Positions 34,060 through 45,629 of a stretch of 64,000 nt of DNA are shown here, piece by piece. A model generated the notes under the pieces. It saw only the letters and a list, made by a program, of their open reading frames with translations. It had not been told where the DNA came from and ran no database searches. Within the stretch, counting starts at the first letter, position 1, and each line of letters begins with the position of its first letter. Made by a program: the position numbers and the translations under genes. Origin of the DNA: Gnetum montanum (lineage: Eukaryota > Streptophyta > Gnetopsida > Gnetales > Gnetaceae); assembly GCA_015680685.1 (NCBI GenBank), contig MNCI01003632.1, forward strand, positions 367,886 through 431,885. The letters are read 5' to 3'.

Positions 34060-34480
34060 GGTCCTTCATCCGCTTTGTTGTCCCATCATAATCGAGACAA
34101 GTCGTAAATGACCACATTCTTGATCCCATTTCTATACATCATAGTAAGGTCAAACTACTTTAGAATCACTAGCCACAATATGACATAGTCATTGTTGATT
34201 TGTTTATGAGAAACTCAATGGCACTGTGGTCTGTGTGCACAGAAAAATTATATCAAAGCACATAGTACTTGAATTTATTTAAGGCATACACCACTACCAT
34301 GAGCTTCTTTTTAGTAATGGTGTAGTTTAATTATGTACAAACAATGCTTTAGCTTGTACAATGGATATAGTAGGGACATTTCTGATTGTCCAATTATGTA
34401 AGCATGACACCCAAAGAATAATTGGATGCACCAGTCATGATGTGGAATGGCCTAGTTTAGTTAGGTGCTTATAGAATTAG
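34060..34480 (-). pseudogene. B2 RNase H (decayed)
   Basis: Degrades the RNA of the RNA-DNA hybrid. The minus strand encodes GASNYSLGVMLT (DAS site eroded to GAS), YYIHCTS, LNYTITKKKLMVVVYALNKF (catalytic Glu of the TEKELLAV motif lost) and VHTDHSAIEFLINK with the TDH Asp kept. It lies between RT and integrase as in Athila-type pol. Confidence 0.7.
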
Positions 34481-34499
34481 AGTTTCCATGAGCTTCTAT

Positions 34500-35340
34500 T
34501 TTAACTATGGGAATGTACTTTTGCATTTCATGGTCCAAGTGAATGGTGCATCCTTTTTTGTTAGTTCCACCAATGGTTTAGTGATTTCCATGAAGTTCTC
34601 AATGAAGCACTTATAACAACTAGTGTGGCTAAGGAATAATCTTATATCTTTTACCATTTTAGGTTTTTTAGTGATTCCTTGGATGACCCGTACTTTTTTT
34701 TGGCCTACCTTAATCCCTTTACTAGAAATTTTGTATCCCAAGACAATGCCTTCTTAGACCATCAAATGGCTCTTTTGCTAGTTGAGCCTTAAATTGGTTT
34801 TCAAGAATCTTTGGAGCTCTTTCACAAGAAAGTCCAAGGTTTGCTCAAATTTAGTCCAATATGTAGAGAAGTCATCCATGAAGACTTCTACCTTGCTACT
34901 AATTTGTTGTTGAAAAATGTTGAGGACTAATCATTGGAATGTAGTAGGGGCATTGCATAGACCAAAGGGCATCTTCCTATATGAAAAAGTCCCCAAGGGA
35001 CTTGTGAATGTAGATTTGGCCTAGTCTGTTAGTGCTTTCTAGATTTTCTTATAGCCACTATAACCATCCAGGAAACTGTACTAGCGATGCCTTGATATGG
35101 TATCCAACATTTGGTTCACAAATGGTAATGGAAAGTGATCCTTGTTTGTCACCATGTTCAATAGCCAAAAGTCTATGCAGAATATCCATTTTCCTTCTTT
35201 CTTTGAAACAACAATATGTGGGCTAACTCATTTGCTATTTGCAATAGGGTAGATGAACCCAGCTTTGAGGAGTTACTTACGCTCCTCAACAATTTGCTTG
35301 ATCTTGGGTTTTAATCATCATTGTGGTTGCGTATTTGTCT
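34500..35340 (-). pseudogene. B2 reverse transcriptase (decayed)
   Basis: The minus strand encodes a kinked but recognisable RT: CIDFWLLN, DHFPLPF, YYSFLDGYSGY, FSYRKMPFGLCNAPTTF, then VEVFMDDFSTY at about 34890-34860, with an intact MDD catalytic pair. LVLGYKISSKGIKVGQKKV and KDIRLFLSHTSCYKCFIENFMEITKPLVEL (34741-34560) form the thumb and connection. The wording places it in the Athila lineage. Stops and shifts break it upstream of 34900. Confidence 0.8.
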
Positions 35341-35789
35341 TGATGGAGGAGTTTGTATAAAAATGGTATTGGCATATTCAAGGATCTATTCCTATAAGCT
35401 CATAATATAACCAAGAAAAGGCTATTGGCCATTGATTCAACACTTTCAAAAAATTTTGTTTTTGTTTAGGAGCAATTTTGGCATTTATGATTACCAGCTT
35501 ATTATTATTGAGAAAATCATATTTCATGCCTACTAGTAGAGCCTTTAATTCAAAGGGCTCTTACTTGAAGCTATCAAGAATCTCCAACTTTCCTAAATTC
35601 ATTTTTCTTTGTGCATTGGAGAGTTCATGATGAAGTTACTCCATTTTCTCCATGCTTTCAACATAGGTGTTGGTAAGGCTTTCATCTAGTTTCATGCATA
35701 TGATTGATTTAGTTTGATCAATAATTATTAGCCACTAGGTATCTTTTTGTTTTGTGGTTGTTGCATATAGGCACCTTTGAATCACTACT

Positions 35790-36240
35790 ATTTTAGCATA
35801 ATAATTACATGCCTAAAGTGATGTGTCTTTAATGGTCCACAATTTTCTCATCCAATGGCACCCTATGTCACTGTATGTGATCCATGGAACTCTCTTCTTC
35901 TCAACTTTAGCAAATTCATTTTTCTTGGAATTTTCCAATGAAAGGTCTCAAATCCTCATCTTGCCATCTATTGTGCTTAACCATGCCCTTCCCATAATGA
36001 TAGTGAAGTCCCCTTTACAATTTTCAACATGGATCACCCAGAAATTAGTAGGATGGGATCACCCACAAATGGTGGTCATAATGTTTTCCACCAACCCTAG
36101 AGGGATTGTGATGGACTACTCTACTAGGTCTAATCAAATATTGCTCTTTTTCAAAGGAGTAAGATTCCAAGCCTTGTACATTTCTTAGAAAATTAAGTTG
36201 ACTCTGAAACCTAAATCAAAAAGAGCCTTGCATGGTTCAT
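35790..36240 (-). pseudogene. B2 protease (decayed)
   Basis: Minus strand: CKALFDLGFRVNLIF (DSG changed to DLG), YKAWNLTPLKKSNI, SITIPLGLVENIMTTICGW, DFTIIMGRAWLSTIDGKM, DLSLENSKKNEFAKVEKRRVPWI. It matches the B3 and A1 proteases through its whole length, with few stops in this stretch. Confidence 0.75.
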
Positions 36241-36899
36241 CTTTGATGATCTATAAGTAGATGAGGAGAGTCCCATGATAAAATCACTTCTTGAAAAGGT
36301 TTCTAGGCTTTATCCAATCTAGAACTACATGGGTCAACATGATAGTATGGATTTGGGGAGATGTTTGGTTTGAAGGTGGCTCAGTAGGACTTTCAAAGGT
36401 AGAAGTAGTAGGGTTGGCAACCACAAGTGTTTATGAGGGTTTCATGGAACTACTAGTTTTAAAGAATGACCCTTTATGAGGCTTGGATTCAAGACTAGTT
36501 AGATGGATATTCGGTTATAGATTCACTACCCTTGTAGAATTTCTTTGCCATGGTATCATGGAAATTTCACCTTGCATAGATGGAGAAAGCGACAAAGGCG
36601 TAGTTGATTATGGTGCAAGAGTTGATGGGTGTTGAGGAGGATATAAGGGAAAAATATGCTTTCCCTTAGATAAGGTGCTCTATATTATTTTGGAAAGTAG
36701 TAGTGGTAAGGGAAAGACGTGTGGCTAGAGGAGTCACATAGGGATAAAAGCTACTAGACATAATATCCATAGGGATCGGGTTACCTATAAGGATATTACC
36801 ATAGTGGTAATGGAATTCCCCATGAATGTGGATGTTGTGACTAATAATACTACTTTGAAGGTTGAGGATGCACTTCACTTGGATAATACACTTATTGGT

Positions 36900-38946
36900 G
36901 AAATTGCTGCATGTAGTTGCCTTGTGGATAATGCAACCATCTAAGTGCTTGCTATTTTGCCAATCTAGGATTTAAATCATACACCCCATATTCTTGTAGG
37001 TGTAACAACACTTGACAAGATCCCTTAGGATGCTCATATTGACAAATGTCACAATCATCATCATTTGTTTCAAAATATGTAGCCTCCTTTACTATTGTAG
37101 CTTTATCCTTGTTCTTATAGTATCCATGTTCTGTATCCTCTTTCTTTCTTCTTTTTTGATCACTTCTCCCTTGGTCTCTTCATTCCTCTACAATATTTAG
37201 AGCTATTTAAAACTTCTTATCCAAGGACTTCCACATCTTGTCTACCTTAGCTAATATTTTAGTGACAAATTTTTGTAAGAGCAAGGTTTTTCTTTGTGCC
37301 ACTTCATTAAGTAGTGCCTTCTTCTCAAGATCATAAAATGAATCCTCCTTTTACAAATGGAGGGATCCTTATTATACTTGTTGACACTTTTATGTTTTTT
37401 AAGTTCACCTTCTTCTTTGGCCACTTAATCTATTAGCCTTTAGATTTGATGGATCCATAGCTTAGAAAGTCTCCCTTGGGCATAGACCCCAAGAGTTTTT
37501 CTTGTTTCATTCTTAATCCCATCTATGATATGGCATAGTTGATTCCTTTATGAGTATTTATGGCCTAGGCATTGATGCAAAAGAGAATAGTACTTGCCTA
37601 AGGTTGTATCCAAGGAATCATGATTTCCTTGTTTCCATCCTTGGATTTGTCTCTGCAAGTTGGAGACTTTGGAGTAGGTTTGGTAGTTGTCATTGAAAAG
37701 CTCCAACACCATACTTCATTGGTGAATGGATTTTAGTTCTAAGGACCAGTATCAAATTTCACCTTCCTTAATGAGTATTCATTAAAATAATTTTAGCTTT
37801 TTCCATTCATTTTCAATGTTTTGTAAGGCATTGGCATGATGAAAGGCTTACAAATGATTATGTGGATTTGAGTTATATCCCCCTTCAAATCTAGAAATAT
37901 TTTTCAGATCCAACCTCATAATACAATTAACTTTCATGTACCATGTTGGAATTCTAATTGCCTTGGAATGTTTAACATATTTCAGGTAGCCAACAGAGGC
38001 TCATCATAGTCATAATGATCTTAGTGATCCCTCTCATGGCCATGATTTCTATGATGGGTCATGCTATGTATTATTTCTTGATGATTCTTTTCCCTTTGTT
38101 GTTGTCCTTACCCATGCCATCAATAATCCTAGTGGCATGTATGTTCATCCCTATCCTACCATTCATTCCTATCCCACCATTCATCTCCATCATGATCATG
38201 GCTATTCTTTCTTTTACCTCAACCTCTACCCCTCTTGTTAGGATTGGAGGAGAAAGATGATGAGGGTGAGGAAGAAGAAAAACAACACCATAATGATGCC
38301 TACTAGTTTCTATCCTTTGGTCCCTACCCTAATCAACTTATTTTTCTTTATCTTTATGCTTGTCTTATCCTTGCTTTTGGATGAATGGATTTGGTTGTTA
38401 TCGTTTGAACACTCTTGGTCTTGAAAACCATTCCTTCCCTCACCCACATTATTCATAATTGATTGCAACCTTTGGTTAATGGCCTCCTCATCATATAAAG
38501 GAGAAGAGTCTATGTATTGAAATTTTTTTGAAAAGAAGTCCTTCCTTTCTTTATGTTATTATAAGAATAACTAGGTTGGGACCCTGTTACCCTTATAAGC
38601 CTTATATCTTGCTTCCATCTATCGATCCTTCTTTCACTAGGCATTAGTCATCCTTATAAATATGGTCATGGATGACATACTCTACATAAAGTACAGCAAT
38701 GCCCAACCTAATGAGATTGTTCATTAGCATAGTAGGAATAAATCAGTTAGGAGGAAACACAATGTTACCTTCCATATCCCTTCATTATAACTACTTGTCC
38801 TAATGTATGATGAAAGTGAAATCCAAAGTGTAAGGATCTAGATGAGTGTAGATAACACAAAGTTGTTGGAGTTTTTTTTGAACCTCCTATCTTTGATTGG
38901 TTCCACTTGTAAATTATGGAGATTTGTCCCTGTGAGAAGAAGCCAT
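36900..38946 (-). pseudogene. B2 gag (decayed)
   Basis: The ATG at 38946 opens MASSHRDKSP, the same start as B4. YTHLDPYTLDFTFIIH and DMEGNIVFPPN at about 38850-38770; a polar, His-rich variable region around 38400-38000; the capsid core (GGYNSNP..F..ANALQNIEN) at about 37880-37800; gag helices to about 37480; and a Lys/Glu-rich tail to 37100. The C-terminal linker (36950-36600) is Pro/Tyr-rich on the minus strand. Confidence 0.7.
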
Positions 38947-39073
38947 ATTATCTCTTGCTAAAAATAGTAGGCTTGCTCTTATTTTCTTAATGATTTATCA
39001 TGAAACAATCCTTACAATGTCTTTGTATTATGTCACTATCTTTTCCTACCTAGTATACTAAGCGAAACTAAAA

Positions 39074-39091
39074 TCCCCAACAACAGTGCCA
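39074..39091 (-). other. B2 primer-binding site (tRNA-Asp type)
   Basis: Minus strand TGGCACTGTTGTTGGGGA, one base after the LTR end, matches the tRNA-Asp complement with three or so transitions. Confidence 0.75.
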
Positions 39092-39092
39092 A

Positions 39093-39960
39093 TGATGAGC
39101 CGTAAGTAGTCCCTATGCCCAAATATATGAATCATTAGCATGCACTAGATATTTGATTGAATTCCATGGACTTAGATCCTAAGTATGCCTATAGGCAAAG
39201 ACTGTGAACTTAAAGGTCATGTAATCATTGTCTTCTTAAGTCTCACTTATTTAGGTTCTTATATATGGTAAGTGTAAGTTAAGGCATATGATATTTATTT
39301 ATATTTATATTTTTATATGTTTTTGTTATCCTAGTATTGGTGAAAAGATAACTGGTTGCTAATTAACTATTCTAGTTATCTAATGGTTTGGATGCTAACT
39401 ATCCTTACATAAGTATCTATACCCACATGTCATATAAAATCCTGAACCAATACTAATGTTACTGGGTTACCAAGTAACCATTTTTGGACACACCAAATGG
39501 CCACTGCTAGGATTACCAAGCATTAAATGGTATGCTTAAACTGTTGGTACTTATGTGTTCATTATTAAATGTATTAATTGCTTAAGATAAGAAACTAAAG
39601 TGCTACAATGAATGTTAAGAACATTATCTTTATTTCTATTCATGTCAATGTGTTTAGGTGTGCGATGCTCAAATAAAGATCTATACAATTATTTTAGTTC
39701 ATACTGCGGGTACTCAAAAAATATTCTAACTCTAGGAAAAGAAAATTGCAAGAGCTCCACTACTCTACTAACATAACATGCCATAGATGTAGTGGGTATG
39801 AACATTTATATAAGCTTGACTTACATTTGTGTCAACACATCTACATAAATGTATGTGGGAATATGTTGATAGGGTTGCATCAATGCATGCTTGGTGACGT
39901 AGCTAGTTGACTATGCTTCATCAAAGTGTTTTTACCTAGGCTTAAACCCAAGTAGCATCA
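39093..39960 (-). repeat. B2 5' LTR
   Basis: Minus strand start TGATGCTACTTGG (39960) and end CGGCTCATCA (39093), next to the PBS; 868 bp, the family length. A TATATAAATG box is at 39803-39812. Unlike all other LTRs here, the 150 bp upstream of the TATA box hold no GATATC array. Confidence 0.75.
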
Positions 39961-39990
39961 TGATGTACAATTGCATAAAAATAAAAATAG

Positions 39991-40883
39991 TGATAAGTCC
40001 AATTTTTGACTAGAAATGATATCACAACAACAACATCGTATCAATGATATCATGAATATGATATCAGAGCACAAGCTATGTCATTGTTGATACAATATCT
40101 TGAGATGTGTGTAACCCTATAAATATGATACTTGGGCACACAATCCACATAATGTTCATTCCTTTAGTAACCAAAATCTTGTAGTTTCATTTCTTGAACT
40201 TAGACTTAGCAATTAGAAGTATGAATGCCCATAGTGTGATGTGACATAGTGAATGAAATATTTGTTCAAATAGTTTCTACTTGGGCACTAGTTGTCACTA
40301 GGAATAAAGATTGAGTTATTTCCCATCATGGTAGCATTCTCTTAGTTTATTATTTTCACTTAGACTAATGTTTAATGTTTTTCTAGTTAATGTTTTACTT
40401 TTTCACATACTTTACTTTTACTAATATTAGTAAGTGAAATGAGCATGACTAATCTCAAGTACTTAAGTATAATTGTTTGGTAGCTTTATAGTGTTATTGC
40501 TTAGTATGCCTAGTAGCATAGTGCTTGGTAGCCTAGTAATGTTTACATGAAGCCCAAGGTGTGTATAGTAGATTAGGAATAGATATTCATCACTTATATT
40601 AGAATATATTTGTTTACATTTTCTACTTAGGTTTGGAAACCATTTTTATTTCTATCATGTCTACTATGAGCACTAATGGCCAAGCAACGTCAAATATCAT
40701 ATACCTCACAGTGAGCTAGATCATACACTTAGACTTCACTAGGTCCACATGGGAAGGCAAAAATCATAAGCTTAAACCAATTGCTATCATATCTAGATTA
40801 CCGCATCCATGGGTTATGATCAAGTCACATGCAAACACTTGTAACTTGTATGGTTGGGTGTTGGATTACTTCATCACTCATCA
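39991..40883 (+). repeat. A2 5' LTR
   Basis: Starts TGATAAGTCC, ends CACTCATCA, followed by the PBS. TATAAATATG is at 40119-40128. The array upstream (40017-40103) has four GATATC palindromes or near copies: AATGATATCACA, ATGATATCATGA, ATGATATCAGAG, GATACAATATC. Confidence 0.88.
40017..40128 (+). promoter_or_regulatory. A2 5' LTR promoter: GATATC array and TATA box
   Basis: TGATATCA is a perfect 8-bp palindrome and appears three times here. In B4 the same position holds CGCGATATCGCG, so TGATATCA is what CpG decay on both strands would leave. TATA box at 40119. Confidence 0.6.
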
Positions 40884-40884
40884 T

Positions 40885-40903
40885 TGGTATCATTGTCGAT
40901 AAT
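40885..40903 (+). other. A2 primer-binding site (tRNA-Asp type, eroded)
   Basis: TGGTATCATTGTCGATAAT follows the LTR end by one base. It keeps the TGG and the ATTG core of the PBS but has more changes than the other copies. Confidence 0.6.
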
Positions 40904-41029
40904 GTATCAATGTATGCTACGTAATTGATTTTATAGATTTTTTTGTATCAAGAATCCAAAGTTAAAATTTATAATATTTTAATAATTCTAAATAATAATC
41001 ACACTTAATAAAACATCTTAAACCACAAC

Positions 41030-41194
41030 ATGGCTTCAATCAAATACAAATCACCACTTGCAAAAGAATCAAAAAGAAATAATGATAGAGTCAATGATGA
41101 AGAAGATTGGAGTATGAAAATGTAAGAAAGAATTTCATATGCTCATAATGATCCTTATTAATCCAAATTTATTTTTATCCTTCATCAAGATAGG
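41030..41194 (+). pseudogene. A2 gag, N-terminal part (left of the B3 insertion)
   Basis: The ATG at 41030 opens MASIKYKSPLAKESKRN, closely similar to the A1 gag start and unlike the B-subfamily start. ERISYAHNDPY and FIFILHQDR follow up to the B3 insertion point; the reading continues at 50633 as QLRWRDLQGNII. Confidence 0.8.
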
Positions 41195-42057
41195 TGATGA
41201 ATCATTTTTTTACTAGCTCTGATATTGAATATCCAATATCAAAGCCTTGATATTAGATACCCGATGTCGGAGCCTAAGATGCAATGTCGAATATTCGATA
41301 TCATGGGGTATATGTTGGCCTATAAATATAGTGCTTAGGCTTAAAATTTTCATATAATTTTTTATATTTTTTGGCATAGCATAGCAAAGCTCTTGCAATT
41401 TTATTTTTCTAGAGTTAGAATATTTTTTAAGTGCCAAAAGCAGGAGTTTGAGTGTATACAGATCTTTGTTCAAGCATTGATATACCTAAGCATAGTAGTG
41501 TGATGGTAATAAAAATGATCCCTTTTGATAATCCTTGTAGCACTGAGAATAGATTAATGTTTCCTTTAATGCATTTGATATTTATGCACTTTACTTTAAT
41601 GCATTTTCATTAAGCAATCAATTTCCAGTTGTTAATGAACACAAGCACGACCACTTTGAGCATACATGTAGCACTGTGTAACCTATAAATGCTTAACGTT
41701 TGGTAACTTAGTAGTGCTACATGCATTTAGGATGTGTCTAGAGAGTGGAAATGGGTACATGTGTTAGGATAGCTAGGAAATAGATGAATTAGATATTAAA
41801 TTACTCTACCTTTCATTCTAGTTCTAGCCAATTAACCTTATAAAATATAAAATGATAAAAATCACATACCTTAGTTACACTTAACCATATATTTGTACCT
41901 CACAAGTGGAACTCAGAAGGCAATGATCATTTCAATTAAATTTCATTTCCTTAAAACTAGTGTACTTAAGAACTTAAGGTCTATAGAGTTTAATCGGATC
42001 ACACATGAATGTTAGTGATTCATATGGTTGGCTGTAGGGGTACCTCATTGCTCATCA
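41195..42057 (+). repeat. B3 5' LTR
   Basis: 863 bp from TGATGAATC to GCTCATCA. TATAAATATA is at 41321-41330. The array at 41218-41303 includes GATATTGAATATCCAATATC, CCCGATGTCGG and ATTCGATATCATG. Confidence 0.92.
41218..41330 (+). promoter_or_regulatory. B3 5' LTR promoter: GATATC array and TATA box
   Basis: Six or seven ATATC/GATAT half-sites within 90 bp, then TATAAATATA. The pair CCCGATGTCGG and TCGATATC retain CpG, again hinting at CGATATCG as the ancestral unit. Confidence 0.6.
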
Positions 42058-42058
42058 T

Positions 42059-42077
42059 TGGTGTTGTTGCTGAGGAT
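42059..42077 (+). other. B3 primer-binding site (tRNA-Asp type)
   Basis: TGGTGTTGTTGCTGAGGAT follows the LTR end by one base and matches the tRNA-Asp complement with transitions only at several positions. Confidence 0.7.
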
Positions 42078-42229
42078 CTTTTAGTTGTTACATGGACTAT
42101 CTAGGATTTAGTGAAAATTATTCAAATAATTGGAATGAACCTTAGATTCATATCACATGTTAAGATTTCTACAACAATTTTAAGAAGCACACTACATTTT
42201 TATTTTTCTAAAATAAAAATTCTTCTCAT

Positions 42230-44070
42230 AGGAGTGATTCCTTATGCAAGTCTAATGGAGTACATTAGCTGGTGCCTCAACAATACTAAGTGGTATATGT
42301 TCATCGTGATGAGTATGTATCAAATTTCACCTTCATCCTAACCAAGATGAATAGCTATGGTGGCATGACATGGAGAGAAACATTATGTTTCCACTTGATC
42401 AATCTGTTTCTACAATGCACTAGCAAATGCTTATACTATGGGGTCTTCAAGGACTTCATGCTAAGTACATGGTGTAGGATAGTGATGCTAGGGATTATCA
42501 TCCCACTGAGGCATAATGTCTTAAGGATCATTAGTTAGATCAACATCATGAATCTATTAAGGGAAAGGGATTTAATGATTCCTCATTCCTGTTGTGCCAA
42601 AAAGATGGTGGAGAGCCATTCTTTAGGAGTTTTCCATTTAGTGAAATTCCTCTCTTTGACTTTGGCGAAGGAGGTCAAAACTAAAACTTGTAGTCCACAA
42701 TTCACAATCCTAGTTTTGGAAAAAATGGATCCAATGACAAAGAAGGATCAAAAGAGGCAAGTTAAGGTAGGGATCAAATAAGAAACAATATTGTGATCAT
42801 GATCACAATCACCAAAGAGGTGGTAGCAGGCACTATGATGGTGCTAGTGGTCCTTCCTCTTCACCTTTGTCATCATCCTCTTCTTCTTCTTGCTTTGATC
42901 ATAATTACAAGGGACATAACCATGATGGAGGTGACCTACGGGATCAAAATGATCAAAGGGATCATTGGGCAAGGCAAGACCAAGGGCATGGGCATTCAAG
43001 AGAGATGTGATGCCATGAACGAAGGGGTTTTAAAGGGAATTAGAGGCATCAAAATCAAGGCCTCGATGAGCCTTTGATTGCTACCCAAAGTATGCTAAAC
43101 ATCACAGAGGAAGTACAAATTCCAATAGGGCATGTAAAGGATAGTTAGATCAAGAGGATAGATATGAACAATATCCCTAGGTTCAAAGGGGGATATAACT
43201 CAGATCTACAGAACCATATCCAAGCTTTTCAAGATGCATGTGCCTTGCAAAATATATAGAATGAGTGGAAAAAACTTAAGTTATTCCCAAGGATACTCAT
43301 TAAAGAAGTAGAAAATTGGTATTTCTCCTTAGAACCAAAGTCTATCAGACAATGTTGTACAATACTTGAATTGTTCAATGATAAATATCAAACATACTCT
43401 ATAGTGTCCAACTTGAGAAGGAAAATCCAAGGATGGAATCAAGGAACACATGAATCCTTAAATGCTACCATTAGTCAATACTATTCCTTAATGCATAGAT
43501 GTCCTAGCCATGGTTATTCTCAATTGGATCAACTTCACCACATTGTAGATGAGCTTCAATTTGAAATGAGGAGAACCTCCATGGGTGATTTTCAGAATTA
43601 AGCACCCATTAGATCTAAAGATTAATCGAGAAGGTAGCTAACGAGGAAGATGAATTAAGAAAATTAAAAAATGTAGAAGAGTATAATTGCAATCCTTCCA
43701 TTTGCAAGTAGGAGGTTTAATTTTGTGATAGTGAGGAAGAATCAACACTTGATGAGGTGGTGAATAGGAAAGTCTTATTGCTTCAAAAATTTCAATCTAA
43801 AATTATGGCCAAGGTTGATCAGTTATGGGACTCCATGGATAGAAAATTTCAAGCTATCCTAAAAATTGTTAAAGAGTCTAAAGAACAAAGTAGTGATCGT
43901 GAACATAGGAGGTACAAGGAAGCTGAATGTGCCTATCAAAGAGGTAAGGACAAGATTGATTCAATAGAGGAAGTTGTGGGAAATGAATCAGATGATGATG
44001 GTGGATGTGACATTTTCCATTATACACATCCTAAAGGATGTTATCCTATTTTATCATAATTATAGGAGTC
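42230..44070 (+). pseudogene. B3 gag (decayed)
   Basis: Gag precursor with the start codon lost (the MASSH start is eroded near 42215). YVHRDEYVSNFTFIL at 42291-42335, then a frame change; a His/Gly/Asp-rich variable region (42780-43080). The best preserved capsid core of the window is at 43160-43600: RFKGGYNSDLQNHIQAFQDACALQNI, KKLKLFPRILIKEVENWYFSLE, CTILELFNDKYQTYSIVSNLRRKIQGW, ATISQYYSLMHRCPSHGYSQLDQLHHIVDELQFEMRRTSMG. A Lys/Glu-rich tail and YTHPKGCYPIL close at 44058. No CCHC knuckle. Confidence 0.88.
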
Positions 44071-44089
44071 TGGGATGTATGCCTTGAAT

Positions 44090-44700
44090 CCATGACTAGC
44101 AGAAAGGCAAACACCTAGATGATTACCTTGCCCTCAATGTAATTCTAGGTAGTTTTACTAGCAACAATAGTATTATCCAAGTGGAACACCACTACAACCA
44201 TATAAGAAATATTAATAGTGGTAGCAAGCACATTCATTGATGCTAGCACCACCAAGATAGTAATACCATTATTGATAACTTGATTCATATGTGTATTACG
44301 TTCAACAACCCCTATCTCCACATCATTCCTCTATTCATGTTTGTACTTTCTAATCTCACTACCACCCTTTTGATTATTATTGAAATCATTCTCCACATGC
44401 AAGAAGGGATACCACCTTTTACCTTTATCCTCATCCTATTCCTATACATCTTTCTCCTCCATTTGCACAGCTACCACCTACTCCACCTATGCAAGGTGGC
44501 CTCTTAGCTTAACCACAATAACGCAATGCTACTAGGGTCATTAATCTACAACTAATTCATCAACTAAATGGTTTGGATACTGGATCAAAGAAAAGACCTT
44601 TCTTCTAATCATGCATTCTACCTAAGCCCTCAAATCCACCTATGGTTGACAACCATGTTCCTCTATCTTCCTTTATATCAATTTTTTTGAGTCCCCTTCA
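44090..44700 (+). pseudogene. B3 gag-PR linker, Pro/Tyr/Gln-rich
   Basis: Low-complexity coding remnant: YPHPIPIHLSPPFAQLPPTPPMQGG at about 44425-44500, followed by ATRVINLQLIHQLNGL. A2 has the corresponding Gln/Tyr/Pro-rich linker at 52450-52800. It would join nucleocapsid and protease in the polyprotein. Confidence 0.6.
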
Positions 44701-44779
44701 AACCAAACATTGCACAGGATCCATACTATGATTCTTACTCATGTCATATTTGATTGAATCCATGCTGGAAACCTTTCCA

Positions 44780-45240
44780 AGAAGTTAGTAGATCCTGCAA
44801 GTCCTATTATTTATTTAAAAATTGTTGGAAATGAATTGTGCAAAGCTCTTTTCATCTCAGGTTCTGGTGTCAACCTAATTTCTCATGATATGTATACTGC
44901 ATGGAAATTGCCTCCTCTCAAGAAGAGAAATAGCATATTAGAATTGGCAAAATAGTCCATCACTATTCCATTGGGATTGGTAAAAAACATTATGACCATT
45001 GTCTATGGGTAGTCTTACTCTGTTGATTTCCAAGTGATCAAGGTGGAGAACTATAAAGGAGACTTTCCAATCATCATGGGAAGGACATGGCTAAGCATTA
45101 TTGATGTAAGCATGGACATGAAATATCTTTCCTTGGAAATATCTAAAGAAAATGCCTTCAGGAAGATCGAGAAGAAGTGAGTTCCATGCATCGCATACAA
45201 TGATAAGAGGTGCAATTGTATGTAGAAACTCTAGGTAGTG
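44780..45240 (+). pseudogene. B3 protease (decayed)
   Basis: LCKALFISGSGVNLISHDMY (about 44837-44897): the catalytic Asp of DSGS is changed to Ile in this copy (ISGS). WKLPPLKKRNSILEL, SITIPLGLVKNIMTI, GDFPIIMGRTWLSIIDVSMDMKYLSLEISKENAF follow to 45160. Few stops. Retropepsin fold of the Athila type. Confidence 0.82.
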
Positions 45241-45629
45241 AAACAAGCATCCATCTCTACATGTAAGCAATGTTCACCAAAATTAGAAATTCAAAGGTGT
45301 CTATACACAGCAACCACAAAAAGGAAGGGAAACCAGTGACTGAATACTAATTCTAAGAGTAACATACTTTGCATGGAATCAACTGAGAGCCTGACATGCA
45401 CATATGTTATAGGAATGGATGAACCAATGTAAGTTCATCACCAACTTTCTAATGATGCAAATGATGATACCTACTGGGAAGAGTTGGAAATTCCTGAAAA
45501 TATCAAGCAAGAGCCCATTGAACTAAAAATTCTATTGGTTGACATGAAATATGTGTTCTTAAAAAATGGAAATTTGGTCATAATCAATGCAAATATTGCT
45601 CTAGAATAGAAAAAGATGCTATTAAACGT

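Larger units (their letters stand above)
32645..39960 (-). mobile_element. B2: Athila-like element, minus strand, 3' end interrupted by B1
   Basis: Minus strand order: 5' LTR 39960-39093, PBS, gag 38946-36900, PR, RT, RNase H, integrase to 32950, then the T-rich spacer into which B1 inserted at 32640. All pol domains are present although broken. The 3' LTR was not found left of B1 in this window. Thirty base pairs separate its 5' LTR from the 5' LTR of A2, in head-to-head orientation. Confidence 0.8.
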
